From assembly GCA_947359465.1 (NCBI GenBank), contig OX375873.1:58685573-58749572 (forward strand): a stretch of 64,000 bases of DNA, given 5' to 3'. The notes below the pieces were generated by a model. That model saw only the letters and a program-made list of their open reading frames with translations, made no database searches and had not been told where the DNA came from. Shown here piece after piece: positions 23,931 through 37,657 of the stretch. How positions within the stretch are numbered: the stretch's first letter is position 1; each line of letters begins with the position of its first letter. The position numbers were made by a program, and so were the translations under genes. Origin of the DNA: Metellina segmentata. Taxonomy: Eukaryota; Arthropoda; Arachnida; Araneae; Tetragnathidae.

Positions 23931-26209
23931 AGCTTGTTTTAATGAAAATTTTAAGATACTTGTACATTTTCAAAGGAAATATTCGTTCATTGCAATGATA
24001 CATTCAGAAATAATTATAAATAGCTCTACCAAAATATAATAAATGTGGTAAAGTTTTCTTATTCACACGAAGAAACAAGAAATATTCCTTAATTAAATGT
24101 AAAAGTAGTAAATATTCTAGTAAAATCAAATGCCTGTTTTGTGCATTTTAGCTGGGTAAGCTAAGTAAATGCACCAATATCATCGTCGTCACGTTTATAT
24201 GATTTATTACTGGAGATAATTCATCATAACACAGTTCAACTTGAGAAAGTAAACCCACGTTATATCTCTCCTCTGAATTTGAAGTTAGCGAACAGCAGAG
24301 AAAATCTTAATATGTTTTCTTAGATTTAGGAATTAAAATGTCAGTTGTTTCAAACCGTTATCCGAAACGTAACTCGTGAAAAGATTTGAGTGAATTAAAA
24401 GTGTGGATAAAAAGGGAAAAAAAAGGAATTCCTATTTTTATAATTATTATAGAGGATTAAGTTATTGTTTAAAAAATTATACCATAGAATTTGTATTTAA
24501 CTTTTAGTTGCATAATTTTAAATTAAAAAATGAGTAACATATAATTTCTCTTTGTTTTCGACCCTCAGTAAATCATGCTCTGGTCAGACTAATGAGCACA
24601 GTCACATTCTCAATTCGAGATAATCGTAGAATACGAATATCGTATAGTAAGTCCTTGATATGTTTCCTTCCATTTGCGTGCAAATAGATGACATCCAATT
24701 CATGGAAGCTTACCCAAATAAAAGTTCGGCGACGAAAGTTTTAGTCGCTAGTACGAAAAGGGGCTAGTACCATGTCCTTGAGTTACACTATTCCTTTTTT
24801 TTTACCCAAGAGCACGATTTTTACTGTGGGTACTGAATTTTTTTGTGTTAAGTTCAGTTTTTTGATGAAATATTTCGTAAAATTTAATCCAACAGTTGTA
24901 TGTTTAATGGTATTAACAATATGTATACTCGTACAATTAGTGTAATATGAGTTCCACGAGATGGTGATAAATTTTGGACCAGTGGATTTCTGAAAAATTG
25001 TGAAAGGTTGTCTTGGATAAGGGTTGTCATATGAAGGAAACCTAAAACCCTGTGCGGCGATAGCCATATATGGCTTATTCATCTTCAAATAATTACCCGT
25101 TCTGTTTCTCCAGTGTGACGTTAATTAATTAAAATTATTCTCTCAAGATTTGGAATCGAATGATAAAATCGGTATCAGAATGGTATGCAATTGAGGAATG
25201 GATTTGTCTACATTTTTACAAATTCCCTTACATAAATAATAGACTCGTTCAAAACCACTTGTCCCAACTGCATTCTCTCGAGAGCCGGACTATAGAGCTT
25301 CGAATACTCTACTTCACTAAAACTCTGAGTATCATGTAAAAATGGTTTGAAAGTATTAGATCATGTAACTCAATATTTGCACAATTTTGTTTCTAACCCT
25401 CATTACCAGAAAACATATTACTAAATCATTGAAGTATTTGTATACATCAATAAGAACATAGTCATATTCCCGCAGGACTTGTGTTAAGATAGAGCCGTCT
25501 ATGTAGTTCTAGAATAAAATCTCAAACGCCTCTAGGCATTATGATGTCAAAATGCATACTCGAAAGTAGCTTTTAAAGGTGGTATTGATTTCGTTTTTCT
25601 TTACTTGGATGTGCTACCACTTTAAAACGTGTCTTGACGATTTATTCATAGATTTGATTACCTCAGAGCGTATGTGACGACTTCCAGAGCGTTATGAGAA
25701 TTGTAAGAGAATATTTTACCCCTGAAATAAATGTAGCTCTGGTTTTCTAAGATATTACATTTTGAAGTTATTGCTCTCAGTTGCACAATTTTCGTGCATA
25801 TTTGATTCTCTCACGACGTGGTATTTGGATTTACTGTGTTGGGTTTTATCGTTTGAGGATATTTTATAAAAATGTTTCGTGGTTTAGTGGCATGCAAAAA
25901 AGAGTTCACTTCAAATCTGCATGTATTGTTAAAGCGGAGAAGTCAAATATTCAAAAGATTTCCAGACGAACTATAAAATATCTTTTCAAAAGACGAGTGT
26001 AATTCATATTTTAACGGGTCAGCGCTCTTTCAAAACAAGCTTTTGCAGTTGTTATTGGATTGTTATTAAATTTGAACAGACTGTTTGTTTTCTACTATAC
26101 TAAAAGGCCAATAAACAAAGTTTAGTACATAAACAAAACTGTTGTAGTCGAAGTACCTTTATTTTAACTATTTCATTTTCATTTTACATGGAATGTTATA
26201 TATAAGATA
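23931..26209. other. No gene seen; short SINE-tail fragment near 25108
   Basis: No coding region supported. The 101-codon minus-strand frame at 24783-25088 has no recognised similarity. At 25108-25140 a stretch like the SINE tail (CTCCAGTGTGACGTTAATTA) is all that remains of an insertion. Confidence 0.45.
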
Positions 26210-26372
26210 TTCTGATGGAATATTCCAGATAGAATATTCTAGATTGCATATTCTAGATTGCATATTCTAGATAGAATACTTCCAGATAATAATAGATAGA
26301 TAACTTCCAGATGAAATGTTCTAGAAGGGATATTCTTGATGAAATATTCCAAATGGAATGTTCTAGATTGAT
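26210..26372. repeat. Short imperfect repeat of ATATTCTAGAT-type units
   Basis: About ten imperfect copies of a 14-19 bp motif (GGAATATTCYAGAT, GCATATTCTAGATT) follow each other. The matching minus-strand frame (61 codons) is a product of the repeat, not a gene. Confidence 0.75.
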
Positions 26373-26994
26373 CACACAAGAATATGTACATAACGAGTAA
26401 CAGAAGAAAAATATATACGAACATAGCATTTAAATAATAATAAACTATGTTTAACAGACTATAATAATGTTAGGATCATCTTGTAATTGCCACAAATAAA
26501 CAAAAAAAAATACAAATCATAACAGTTTTGTTGAAAAGTATTAAATGATTCAGAAGTTATTTCATAAACGTGGTCAAAAACTTTGATAAATTAAAAAATA
26601 ATTGATAGTTCCCATGGGCATTAATGTTTCACGTACTTTTAAAATTTCAATTTGAGTCATAATTTGTAATAATATAAACCAAATTAACTCCATTTGGGAA
26701 ACGTATCATTTACTGAATAGCCAAAGCAATTTTTGTACTAAAATACCTAGACTTTTGCAAAGGTTAATCAACATTTGAAACCAAAATTTCAATATTTGGA
26801 AGTATGAATTTCTTTTATTTCTACTACAATACATGCAACATATTTCAAGGATTATCAAAATAACTTCATGTAAATTATTTAAAGCCATATGGGTACAAGG
26901 AAATTTTTGAAATCACATGAATGTAAAAAATCAAATAGGAAAAAAGCTAGTTTTGTATTGGACTTAATATCATGTTTTATGTCAATGAATGTTT
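26373..26994. other. No gene seen
   Basis: AT-rich sequence with short frames only. Confidence 0.4.
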
Positions 26995-27007
26995 CTATAT
27001 AACCTGC

Positions 27008-27330
27008 CCGGCATAGTGGTTAAGGTGTTAGGCTCTAGATCGGAAAGTTCCTAGTTCGAATCCGGGTCCGGGTATGGATGTTTGTAAGCATATGATGTAG
27101 AGGTGGCTGGTGCACCTTAAATCTGTCGTGGCCGAAAGTCCTCATGTTGGGTTGGTGTGGAAGTTTGGAGAGTGGGGTACCAGCTCAGGTGTTGCTTCGT
27201 CATCTGACCGTGGCTCAAAATTACGAGGCGTTGTCCTCGGATCTTTCCCTTAAGGGATTGATTACGGACCGTCGTCAATAGCCCGTTGTGTTACTCTAGT
27301 ACGACGATACCTAAAAATTGCCAAAAATAC
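27008..27330 (+). mobile_element. SINE1, full length, with 13-bp target-site duplication
   Basis: The tRNA-like head has an A box (TAGTGGTTAAGG) and a B box (AGTTCGAATCC), followed by GTATGGATGTTTGTAAGC, the shared body (AGTTTGGAGAGTGGGG, CAGCTCAGGTGTTGC, TCAAAATTACGAGG) and tail (GGACCGTCGTCAATAGCCC, then TAAAAATTGCC). The perfect direct repeat CTATATAACCTGC flanks it at 26995-27007 and 27331-27343, marking LINE-style target-primed insertion. RNA polymerase III transcription is inferred from the boxes. Confidence 0.92.
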
Positions 27331-27343
27331 CTATATAACCTGC

Positions 27344-30300
27344 AATGAATATATTTGAAACTACATTTTTAGAAAGTTACGATTGTAGCTCAGATATTAA
27401 AAACATTTTTGAAACTGCGAAGTTGTAGTTTAGTAAATTACTATTGTTTAACCAATAGTGCAAGTAAAAGCATGCTCTGAGTCTATGACTTAGCGAACAA
27501 AATGGGCTACAGATTCGATTGAAAAACAGAGGTTAAGTTTTTATTCAGAGTAAAATTATCTTAAAACGAAGTTTACATAATTTAAAAGATTAATAAACGT
27601 TCAAATATTTAATAAATAGTATATTGCTTTACTATGTATATGGTAAATATTTTAACGCTGAAATATACACTAATTCTCAGTTGAATACTCCGCTCTAAGA
27701 GACTGCTAAGAATGATGATGTTCGAAAATGTCACAAAGGTCTCATACATTCTGTGTATTTATGCCATGCGTTATAACTTTCAAACATTGATGACAATCAT
27801 ACTAAAACGTATCTTTGTTGAATAGATAGAAACAATTTTTTTTTCTTTAATAATCAATATAATGGTACATTACAACAAAAAACATCACATATAGACTATA
27901 TTTCACCTTGAAAATTGACACTTTAGTTGATGTTATATGTCTTGTGTTTTATCGCAACTTGGTCAAATTACACCAAACCATTGAACCAAAATAGACAACA
28001 CTCAAGAATATTAATTGTCTAGGTGAGCTAAAAGATTGAAAAGCTTTAAAGTTATAGTTTTTTAATTATTTTATGAATTGAATTTTCTGATTTAATTTCT
28101 GTGTTCAAGTTTGATAAAACCATTTAACTAAGAAATAAAATATTCATTTTGAGTTGCCATTGTCTTGGAGAAAGTTCAATACATTCATGGAATTTCCATG
28201 AATACAAAACTTTATCTTACATTGAAATCGTATTGAGTTTAGAGAACAACGAATATTCTCTCAGACTCAATGCGAATAATTGTCCAGAAAAGTATTTTAT
28301 TCTTCACAAAGAATGATATACGAGGTTTGACCGTTGATTCTACGATTCACGATGACTACGAAACAATTTTATTTAGAAATTAGAAAATTCCAAGCAGAAT
28401 GAATCGTTCGCGAAATGTGGAACCCATTCAAGAAATTACCAGCACACAATCCTTTTTAAATGTCGACAAAGCATTTGAGAAACTTCTCGCGTGAGTATAT
28501 CAATACGCAAGCGCAATTTTCCAAACTTTGCAAACGATCCGCACTCATTGCCAGATTTTCAAGCGATGGCTTTGTCTGAATAGAGCATTCACGCCTCTGG
28601 CATCTAAAGGGTGACGATTTTGCATTCCACCAGAGACTCCACTCCGACCCACAGAGTGCAGCTGGTGGCACCTCCCTGAATGGATACTAGCAGATAAAAG
28701 GACAGATTTGAAATCATTGCACATGCACAATAACTGCAGAGAGTAAATTCCAAGGGTGTCGCCATTGGAATACGGGTCTAGCGTTGCTTCCCGCATTGTG
28801 TTGCCGTAATTTATCATTTCGTATGAGAGGCTCGTGCGAAGTGTGAATGAGTTTTTGCGCCCGCCCCCTTCGCCCAATCGGAATTGCTGTAATTTATGTT
28901 GCCAGATTCCTCCGTCTGAGTCGATTTTATCGCTTGGGAGCTACACGTCTCGGAGCTTACGAAGCTGGAGAACTGTAATTTCTCTTCGCATTCTACTTTT
29001 GTTCAGCATTCATGAAACTAATTTTGGGAATTTTGCACTTTGTTGTTGAAAATGTTCTGAATGAGTTTGCGTAAACTCGTGAATTGTCTGGGTTGAAATA
29101 TTAATCTTTCCTCTAATTGTGGAAAAAATATGTGGTGAAATTCGAGATCCTTGTTTAACCTTTGTGGGGATCACATTTATTTTCGTTTGCACACTGCTGT
29201 TTTAACTGCATGACTTCTAAATAGTTGTGATATTTTTTATCAATCGAATCTTTCCAGGAATCTTTCAGCCTATAGATTGTAATTTAGTCGCGATTTGAGT
29301 GTTGTTAATAAAAGTAATAAATATAACACTAGTTGGGAATCTTGTGACGCTCATGGTTAAATTAGGCCCTTAATAAATATAATTTTATTTTATTAATACA
29401 TTTGACTAAGTACAAGCATAGTTTAAAGCAATGCATACCACAGAATAAGTTTTTTTAAAGGTTTTACCAGCATTAGTATTGTATTAAGCAATATAAAACA
29501 TTGGTAAAATCAGGAAACCAAGTTTTATTTATATTAAAAAAATTATATTCAAGAAACATGATCACAATAGTATCTTGAAGACATACATCTCCATTTGTTC
29601 GAGAAACAGGGATTACTATTTTCTCTGAAATACTTAAATCTTAAATCATTTATTAATTCTATGCGTCACGAGATCTTAAGAAACATTCAAGAAGGTCAAA
29701 ATGGGTTTGAAATCATGCAGGGAATACTGTAGGTTTCAGAACGGATATATGAGTATTAACCCCTCAGAGGGTTAATTTTAACCATGGTCAAAAAATCCCA
29801 TAGAATTGATTTAATAATTTTTTTTAAATTTTTGATTCATTCTATATTTTTGAGCAGGAAATTTTAAATGTATTTTTGTATGAATAATTTTTACCTTTTT
29901 TGAGAAATTTCTTTTAAAACTGCATTTCTTGTACTTAACATTTATTAATATAAACTTATAAATTTTAACTTACAAATTTCAAATCTTCCACTTCTGTCAT
30001 TTATTTCATCATAAATTAAACAGAAGTCATTGTTATACTTTGTTTCGTAAAATAATGTAAAAATTTCAACGTGTACTTCTCAACCTGAAATGGAAATCAA
30101 TGAAAAATTTCTTGAACTTGCATTGAATGTAATAAGATCATTTGCTGGAGTGCTTTATAATTTAGCTGAATATTATATTTAATGTAAAATTTACTTTTTT
30201 ATTTGAGCATGACAGTAGCACCTCAAAAAAGGATGAATGTTATGATTTCTATATAAAATGGACATCTATTTTATAAATGAAAACAATTTAAATTAGAAAT

Positions 30301-30351
30301 TGCTTGAAACGAACTCGCCATTGTAACATTTATGTGATTTACAGAGTCTCT
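27344..30351. other. No gene seen
   Basis: Mostly AT-rich unique DNA. 28380-29020 is noticeably more GC-rich and non-repetitive, with a few overlapping frames (up to 110 codons) that lack recognisable domains or splice context. A 20-bp inverted repeat TTAACCCCTCAGAGGGTTAA is at 29756-29775. Confidence 0.45.
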
Positions 30352-30901
30352 TAGGTAAAAATGACCTAATATGAGATATTTTTTTAATTACGTTGGTGGC
30401 AGTGCAAAGAAAGGTTGTTTAGCAAACAGCTTTTTGATTTTCAACATTGTCACTAAAGCTGTTTCTTGATGGTGTTTTGGCAAAATTCGTTAAAATATAC
30501 GCAAAAAAAAAAATTTCGAATTAGTTGTTTTGGGATTAGGTTGCCTAATATGAGACACCAAGATTCCTTTATTTGATATTGTGAATAAAAGTAGGAGAAA
30601 AATACAAGCACGACAAAAATAAATTTAATATTAAACTTACTTATTTGTGTTAAAAACTTTTTAATTGATTTAACTTACCTTATATGTTTATAAGGACCAG
30701 TCTAAAAGTCTTTCAAACTCTAAAAAGTGACGTACCACTACTGGTTGTTACTGAAGTATGAGTCGGCTTGTTAGTCGGGAAGGTTATGTTTACAATGACT
30801 CTACAGTCTCTCTAGCTAATAGCTCATGACAACACTGTACCGTAAAGATATAGGAGTATCTGATATTAGGCAAGTATCTCATATTAGGTCACTTTTCCCT
30901 A
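30352..30901. mobile_element. MITE-like element with ~26-bp TIRs
   Basis: The left end is TAGGTAAAAATGACCTAATA followed by TGAGATA. The right end, reverse complemented, is TAGGGAAAAGTGACCTAATA followed by TGAGATA: a strong inverted match with two mismatches. An internal extra copy of CCTAATATGAGAC (30544) and its reverse GATATTAGG (30862) suggest subterminal repeats. No transposase. A TA at each tip would fit a mariner-type target. Confidence 0.65.
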
Positions 30902-31064
30902 TTCGCTGTTTGCTACTAGTCGTATATATAGCGAATAGAATAATGGATGTCTCGTTTTCAATCTGTCCCTAGTGGCACATTGAATATCTTTATGTCCCTC
31001 CGCAAAAGAATTTTGGATACTTCTGAGTAGAAATGATTCGCCAATTATCCATCAGAGTTTAAAT

Positions 31065-31140
31065 ATACTTTCCCTGAAGGGATTGATCCCGGACTGTCGT
31101 TAATAGCCGCTGTGTTGCTCTAGAACGACGTTAATTAAAA
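31065..31140 (+). mobile_element. SINE tail fragment
   Basis: Matches only the 3' end of the SINE families: CCCTGAAGGGATTGATCCCG, then GGACTGTCGTTAATAGCC, then the tail TTAATTAAAAATTACC. A 5'-truncated insertion, upstream of the first exon. Confidence 0.75.
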
Positions 31141-31476
31141 ATTACCACGAAATTTTTTTTTAATACAAAAAAATGTGTTTGCTTATTACACCACCAGATA
31201 GCGCCACTAGTCATCCATCATCATCATGACAACCAGTCAAAGAAACTACAGGTTTCCTGCAGATATTTTATCCGAAATTCATGCAGGAAAGCTGCAGGTT
31301 TTTTTTTTTTTTTTTGAAGTTTTTTTACTGATTTTTTTGGTGGTATATGACGCATATTAAACAAGATACTAAATAAAATGGGAAAACGTAGTTGTGATGT
31401 GATGATGGCATTTGTACCGAATTTCTCTTGAACTCCGTTACTGTATGATTATTCAGTATTTTTTTCTTCTTTACAG

Positions 31477-31531
31477 ACGCGGGAGACGAAGCTGCTGAGA
31501 GAAACTTTGGAACGATGCGAGATGTGCCGCA
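31477..31531 (+). CDS. Tsp: Thrombospondin exon: end of oligomerisation coiled coil
   Basis: A 55-bp internal exon between a TTCTTCTTTACAG acceptor and a GTGAGT donor. It reads TRETKLLRETLERCEMCR and leaves one base (phase 1). From known families, thrombospondins of the pentameric group assemble through a short coiled coil that ends in two close cysteines forming interchain disulfides, just before the first EGF module; vertebrate COMP has REITFLKNTV followed by a C-x2-C pair here. The spacing R-E-x2-(hydrophobic)-L-x2-T-(hydrophobic)-x2-C-x2-C is the same in this exon. The next exon starts in the complementary phase and opens directly with EGF modules, which strongly supports the join. No upstream exon was identified, so the incoming phase is only inferred to be 0. 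Confidence 0.78.
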
Positions 31532-32448
<917 letters not shown>

Positions 32449-33106
32449 TTTATTTATTAACGCATTTATGAAACGGAATCTAACATATTTTATACATTTT
32501 AGACTGTTATAAATGTTAACATTTTTTGGTTCTTATATGTAAAACTGAACTGAAAGTTATTCGTTTGAAACATCGTAACATTAAAATAATCTTAAAATTA
32601 CTAGTTTACTTTAGACGAAACGAAATCGTAATCCTTACTTATGATATACGAAGGAAACGGTGCTCAATTTATAGAAATATTTTCCATATTGCATCGTCTA
32701 CTTGGTGTTAAACCTACATCTCTGTTCAATGATATTATAGGTTGATCCCCCCCCCCTCCCCATGCTAACAAAAAAAAACGCTTTTAATTTGCAATCTCAA
32801 AAGATTTTCAGAAAGGTAATAGTTGGAAATCAGACGCCATAAGGTTTTTTTCTAATGCCCAACCACTGATCTTTTTTGGTTCTAAAAGGGCAGAAAGACG
32901 GCTATATGTGAAGCAAAATTGGGTAAACCGCCAGTGCTACTTACAGGGACACAGGGATCACCAACTTCCATGCAATTAAAAACGGGATTTATACCCGGAA
33001 TCTACTGGGTGGTAAGCAAACAAGCAAACGTTATGACTTCCATGCCATTTAAGCGGCACATTTATATTCAGGAAAAGTGGTTTTCCAAGTCAACTGAAAA
33101 TGTGGG
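32449..33106. other. No gene seen
   Basis: AT-rich intron sequence; a C9 run lies near 32748. No coding support. Confidence 0.45.
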
Positions 33107-33290
33107 CAGCTGTAGCCAAGTAGGTAGAATAACGGATTAGGAAACAGAGAATTGGGAGTTCTAAACTCGATCCAGCCAAAGATGTCCTCACTTTGACGTA
33201 ATGTTGACTTTCGATAAGTGGGATGACCTCATCACCCCTACCGCCAATAGCCCGTTGGGTATCCAGCGTGATATAAATTCTACTCTACCT
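33107..33290 (+). mobile_element. SINE2 fragment, internally deleted
   Basis: Head present (GTAGCCAAGTAGGTAGAATA, then ACGGATTAGG and a worn B box near CTCGATCCAGCC), followed by a shortened body and the tail (CCAATAGCCCGTTGGGTA, then GCGTGATATAAATTC). Confidence 0.65.
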
Positions 33291-34663
33291 ACCAACTGAA
33301 AATGCAATATTCAGCGATTAAAACGTTCAGGCACATTTTAATTCCTTCTTAAAACATTGTTGTTGTTGTTGTCGTGTCTATGCATACAGTACTAGTGCAA
33401 AAGTTTAGAGTCCTCCAAAAGCCTTGGTGACAAGATCTGCAAGTTCTCGAGCTCGAAGGCTATGGAGGTATTCTATGAATAGTGCAATTAAAACATTGAC
33501 ATCATTTTATGATGTCAACGTTGACGCAAGTCCTGATTGCTCAAATTTTATTATTTATCAGAACTAACTTTTAACGGATAACATTTGGCGTAATTATCAG
33601 AAAATAATTTTTTTTTGAAGATACCCCTCAATACTTCTGAGAGCAAACTTCACTGACGATACAAAACCACTCCCAACCTAATACAATTCCTCATTGCCCA
33701 TGCCTATCCAATATCGATTCCAAGGATTTCCATTGTATCGCAGCAGTGAAAGAAACCCTAATGGATTTACAACAGACGGTATTCTCTGATAACACAGCTT
33801 CCCGCACGCCACCGGATAAAGCGGAAATATTTCCAAGATATCACTGATATCTATCGCAAAAAGGAAACAAAAATCCCATTACTGCCATAAACCCCAGGCC
33901 ATACCCAATTACGCAAGATCCATCACATCCGTCCCTGGCACTATAAATCGAGCACTTTTCCCTCGGAAACTTCTGAAGCAAATGCAAAGACCCCCCTCAG
34001 ATCCATTAGCTCCAGCCTTAGCACGGAATCACTTCTTTTCTATAGTTTGTGCAGCTTGAATCTTTCATGACAATTAAGAGAGGCAGATTGAGTATGGACA
34101 AATCCAATTATATAATCAACCACCCAGGCCCATAGATGAGCCCTGCAGGAGGTAGATTTCAAGACCTGGGTCTTTGTAATCTAATAGGCAGCACTGACTC
34201 GGAATTGTATATTAAATTACTTGTTTAACTGTCACGTGGATGGACAGGTGTATTTTTTTCTTAAAGTTCGGAATATTAAATCTTTCCCGTGGAACCGTTT
34301 AATTTGCTCTGTGGGAGTTTTTGGAGAATGAATTTAGCTTAATGAATGCGATTAGCAATCTCGGGTACCGGAATAAATTTGCGAAGATTTTTGCTTTCGA
34401 GTCGAGGCTCCTTCAGAACACGGAGTTCTGATAGCAACTTCAATTTAAGTTGCTTTCAAAAAGGATAGAGGTTTTAAAAAAATTGCGTATTCAAATTCTG
34501 ATTTCAGCAACGAAAGACGTTTTCCCCCACTGGGGGTTCATTCGCATATATCTGTTAGGCTAAATTGACACCCCTGTATGTCGTCTAACTAGTTTGGACC
34601 TACTTGTTTAGCAGAATCTTTCCTATGATTCTTCCAACCAATCCATGTGATGATTTGATCATT
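33291..34663. other. Intron sequence, no gene seen
   Basis: A GTTGTT microrepeat lies at 33357-33373. 33650-34200 is more GC-rich and unique, without repeats or credible coding frames; it could be regulatory but nothing specific shows this. Confidence 0.45.
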
Positions 34664-34677
34664 ATGTGTGTTTTGGT

Positions 34678-35273
34678 AATGGTAATGGTAATTTTTAATT
34701 TATTTCGTACTAGAGCAACACAATGGGCTATTGACGGCTGTCCGAATCAATACCCTAAGGGAAAGATCCTAGGACAACAGCACGTAATTTGTACCACAGT
34801 CAGATGACGAGGCAACACCTGAGCTGGACCGATGTATATCGTTGAAACTAATTTGAAGGGTTAACTATAACGACGGCTTACCTACTGTGTGTGTGGATTC
34901 TTCATAACAAACATTCGTTAGTTCACCCTTTATAGTGCTGATAATTTCGGTAATTTTTTAGTTAACGTCGTACTAGAGCAACACAACGGGCTATTGACGA
35001 CGGTCCGGCATCAGTCCCTTAAGGGAAAGATCCGAGGAACACACCTCGTAATTTTGAACCACAGTCAGATGACGAAGCAACACCTGAACTGGCACCCCAC
35101 TCTCCAAACTTCCACGCCAACCCAACGTGAGGACTTTCGGCCACGACAGATTTAAGGTGCACCAGCCGCCTCTACACGATACGTTTACAAACATCCATGC
35201 CCGGACCCGGATTCGAACCAGGAACCTTCCGATCTAGAGGTTAACACCTTAACCACCAGACCGGTTGGTCGGC
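34678..35273 (-). mobile_element. Composite SINE (SINE1 + ~115-bp segment + SINE tail), with 14-bp TSD
   Basis: Read on the minus strand: SINE1 head from 35273 (GACCAACCGGTCTGGTGG), B box (GGTTCGAATCC), full body and tail to about 34945; then a ~115-bp non-SINE segment (about 34940-34838); then a second, headless SINE body and tail (34825-34700) ending in ATTACCATTACCATTACC. The whole 596 bp is bounded by an exact 14-bp direct repeat, ATGTGTGTTTTGGT, at 34664-34677 and 35274-35287. The three parts therefore inserted as one unit. Confidence 0.88.
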
Positions 35274-35287
35274 ATGTGTGTTTTGGT

Positions 35288-36299
35288 GTAAGCATACTCT
35301 GAAATCTTGTGATGTTTTAATAGGTTTAAGTCTATCACACATTCTACCAATCGTTTCTCTTTCAAATGTTTACCTTTGTCTACACTTTACTGTTCTTATT
35401 GGCATGTTCATCTTACTAGTGGGTTGATAGTGAGTTAGTTGCGCATGGGTCTATGTTTGGCCTAGCAATTTCAAGTAATGGACATACACGTACAATGAAA
35501 GTTTTATTAACACAGAAGATATAAGTAGACACAGGAAGGAATTGAACCTTCGGCACCCACGAATTGCAGGGTTGTTAGCATAGACAGGAAATATAAGTAC
35601 ACTGAGTATTGTTATTGAGAACTTCAAAATGTGTGATCAACATGGTGACAAGTAGTCGCGTTAATGCTTTGTGAAAAACTCACTAGCTTGGCGAATTTGG
35701 TATTATATCGCCTCGTTTAGCGGTATAACAACTTACGATAGGGTAGACGTAAGAATGCACATTTCTATAGTGACTACAAAAATCTCGAAATCGCCAAAGT
35801 GACCTACTATGTCACGTGGACCAATCAGATGATGAATCAATGGAGAAGCTTTTTCTTCGTGAACCAATCACATAACGAATGTTTAGTTCTACCCGACAGG
35901 CGAATGTAGTCTTAGGGTCACGTTGCTAGACCAGTTTCGGTTACATGGTCTTGGGCTCATGAAGAGGTTACCATTGCTCACTTTTCTTTTATATGTTCTC
36001 TATGGTTGCTAGTGCATTTGGAACTCACTGTGCTCCGGCAGCCCTTATGTTACAAATAATTTTAGAGTTCTTTGTGCGTCCTTTTTACATAAACCCAACA
36101 AAAATTAATTGGTTTGTACTCTGTTTTAAGACGAGTTCCCGAATTCTAATACACGGTATGGAAGACTGACATAATTGTGGTTTCTACTCTTTTCAAAGAC
36201 TACTCACAGGAATATTTTATTAAGGGAGAGTACCACTATGTTTAACACATGTGTGATGATTCCTTTCACTATGCGTCACATTTTAATCGTCATCTCATA
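35288..36299. other. Intron sequence, no gene seen
   Basis: Unique sequence with no coding support and no clear repeats. Confidence 0.45.
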
Positions 36300-36790
36300 C
36301 ACTTTTTAACTAACACTTTTTTATACGTGGAAGATTTGATCAAAAATCCCCACCGAATCTGTTTTAAATTTTTATAGTGGCATTAACTTTTTACATAATT
36401 TCTATATAGCTTTTTTTTTATCCGTCCTGTTTTTAAACTGTATAAATTACAATTATATATATCAATAGCAACCACCTATTAACTAACACTTCTTTATACT
36501 TGGAAGATTTGATCAAAAATCCCCACCGAATCTGTTTTAAATTTTTAAAGTGGCATCAACTTTTTACATAATTTCTATATAGCTTTTTTTTTTATCCGTC
36601 CTGTTTTTAAACTGTATAAATTACAATTATATATATCAATAGCAACCACTTTTTAACTAACACTTCTTTATACTTGGAAGATTTGATCAAAAATCCCCAC
36701 CGAATCTGTTTTAAATTTTTAAAGTGGCATCAACTTTTTACATAATTTCTATATAGCTTTTTTTTTTATCCGTCCTGTTTTTAAACTGCA
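36300..36790. repeat. 173/174-bp tandem repeat, 2.8 units
   Basis: CTAACAC-anchored units start at 36310, 36483 and 36657. Each contains GATTTGATCAAAAATCCCCA, CTTTTTACATAATTTCTATA, a T8-T9 run and TATCCGTCCTGTTTTTAAAC. Units 2 and 3 are nearly identical; unit 1 differs slightly more. No gene inside. Confidence 0.95.
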
Positions 36791-37643
36791 TCAATTCTCA
36801 TAATTTATAATACATAATTTATTTTAATCATTCTTCAAAACTCTATTTTTATCTTATTCTGACGACATTAATCCTTGGTTCTCCTTGATTGTTTCTCTGA
36901 TTAAATGTTTACCTGTTTCCTTAATCCCAAGTACTATGCATTTTAAATAAACATGCTGGTTTACTAATTTGAATATTTATCTATTTTCTTTTGTTTATTT
37001 CTCCTGTCCTGCGTTTGTCCGTTTATAGACTTTATGCCATAAAACCGCAACCAGCCCCCCAGCCTTTTAAAGATTGCCCCAATATCCTGCGCAATTCGAA
37101 ATCAATGTTCATTATTACCTCTTGAGCCTTTATATTCCGTTACCTAAAGTTATCCACGAAGCGATTAGCTGGCGGCGTGCAGCTTGACCAGAGCCTTCGG
37201 ATGTTTCAGGAATTATCAATTAGTTTCAAACTGACCACAGCAGTTGCAGTTATAATGGAGTTACATATGAACTTGTCTTATTGGCCGGGCTCCCTCTAAT
37301 TATGGAAATAAGGCTTTATTGTCATGAAGCTAATACTTGAGCCATTGTGGTATTGTCGGTATAGGTAGTCAGTAGAATTGCTGGAATGCACAATAGATGC
37401 TCCTAGGAGCTGCCTCAACATGCAGCTTGGGCTCAAATAGTTTACTGACAGTAGGGGTTGTGTAATAATTTTAATGTAGAATAACCTTCAACTCAACTAA
37501 TTCATAAATAATAATTTTGAGACATTACTGTCGAATTTAACACAGGTGCTTTTGAATAAGATAGTTCATAAATAAAACTAATGTTAAAAAAGTGTGTTAA
37601 AAAGTAAGTAGTTTTTATTTCCAGTGCCTGATCACTGACCTTC
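36791..37643. other. Intron sequence, no gene seen
   Basis: Unique; 37000-37320 is less AT-rich. No coding support. Confidence 0.4.
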
Positions 37644-37657
37644 TCAGCACTATAAAG

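Noticed and set aside
24783..25088. 101-codon minus-strand ORF
   Set aside because: No recognisable similarity; adjacent to a SINE tail fragment and consistent with chance.
27008..27090. tRNA-like A and B boxes (also at 35200-35270, 37660-37735, 45633-45710, 63188-63255)
   Set aside because: These are heads of dispersed SINEs with shared bodies and target-site duplications, not tRNA genes.
29756..29775. TTAACCCCTCAGAGGGTTAA inverted repeat
   Set aside because: Looks like two piggyBac-type tips fused, but arms of 7 bp are too short to exclude chance.
31247..31301. Short hairpin with CTGCAGGAAA-type arms
   Set aside because: Imperfect arms and no sign of a mobile element or function.
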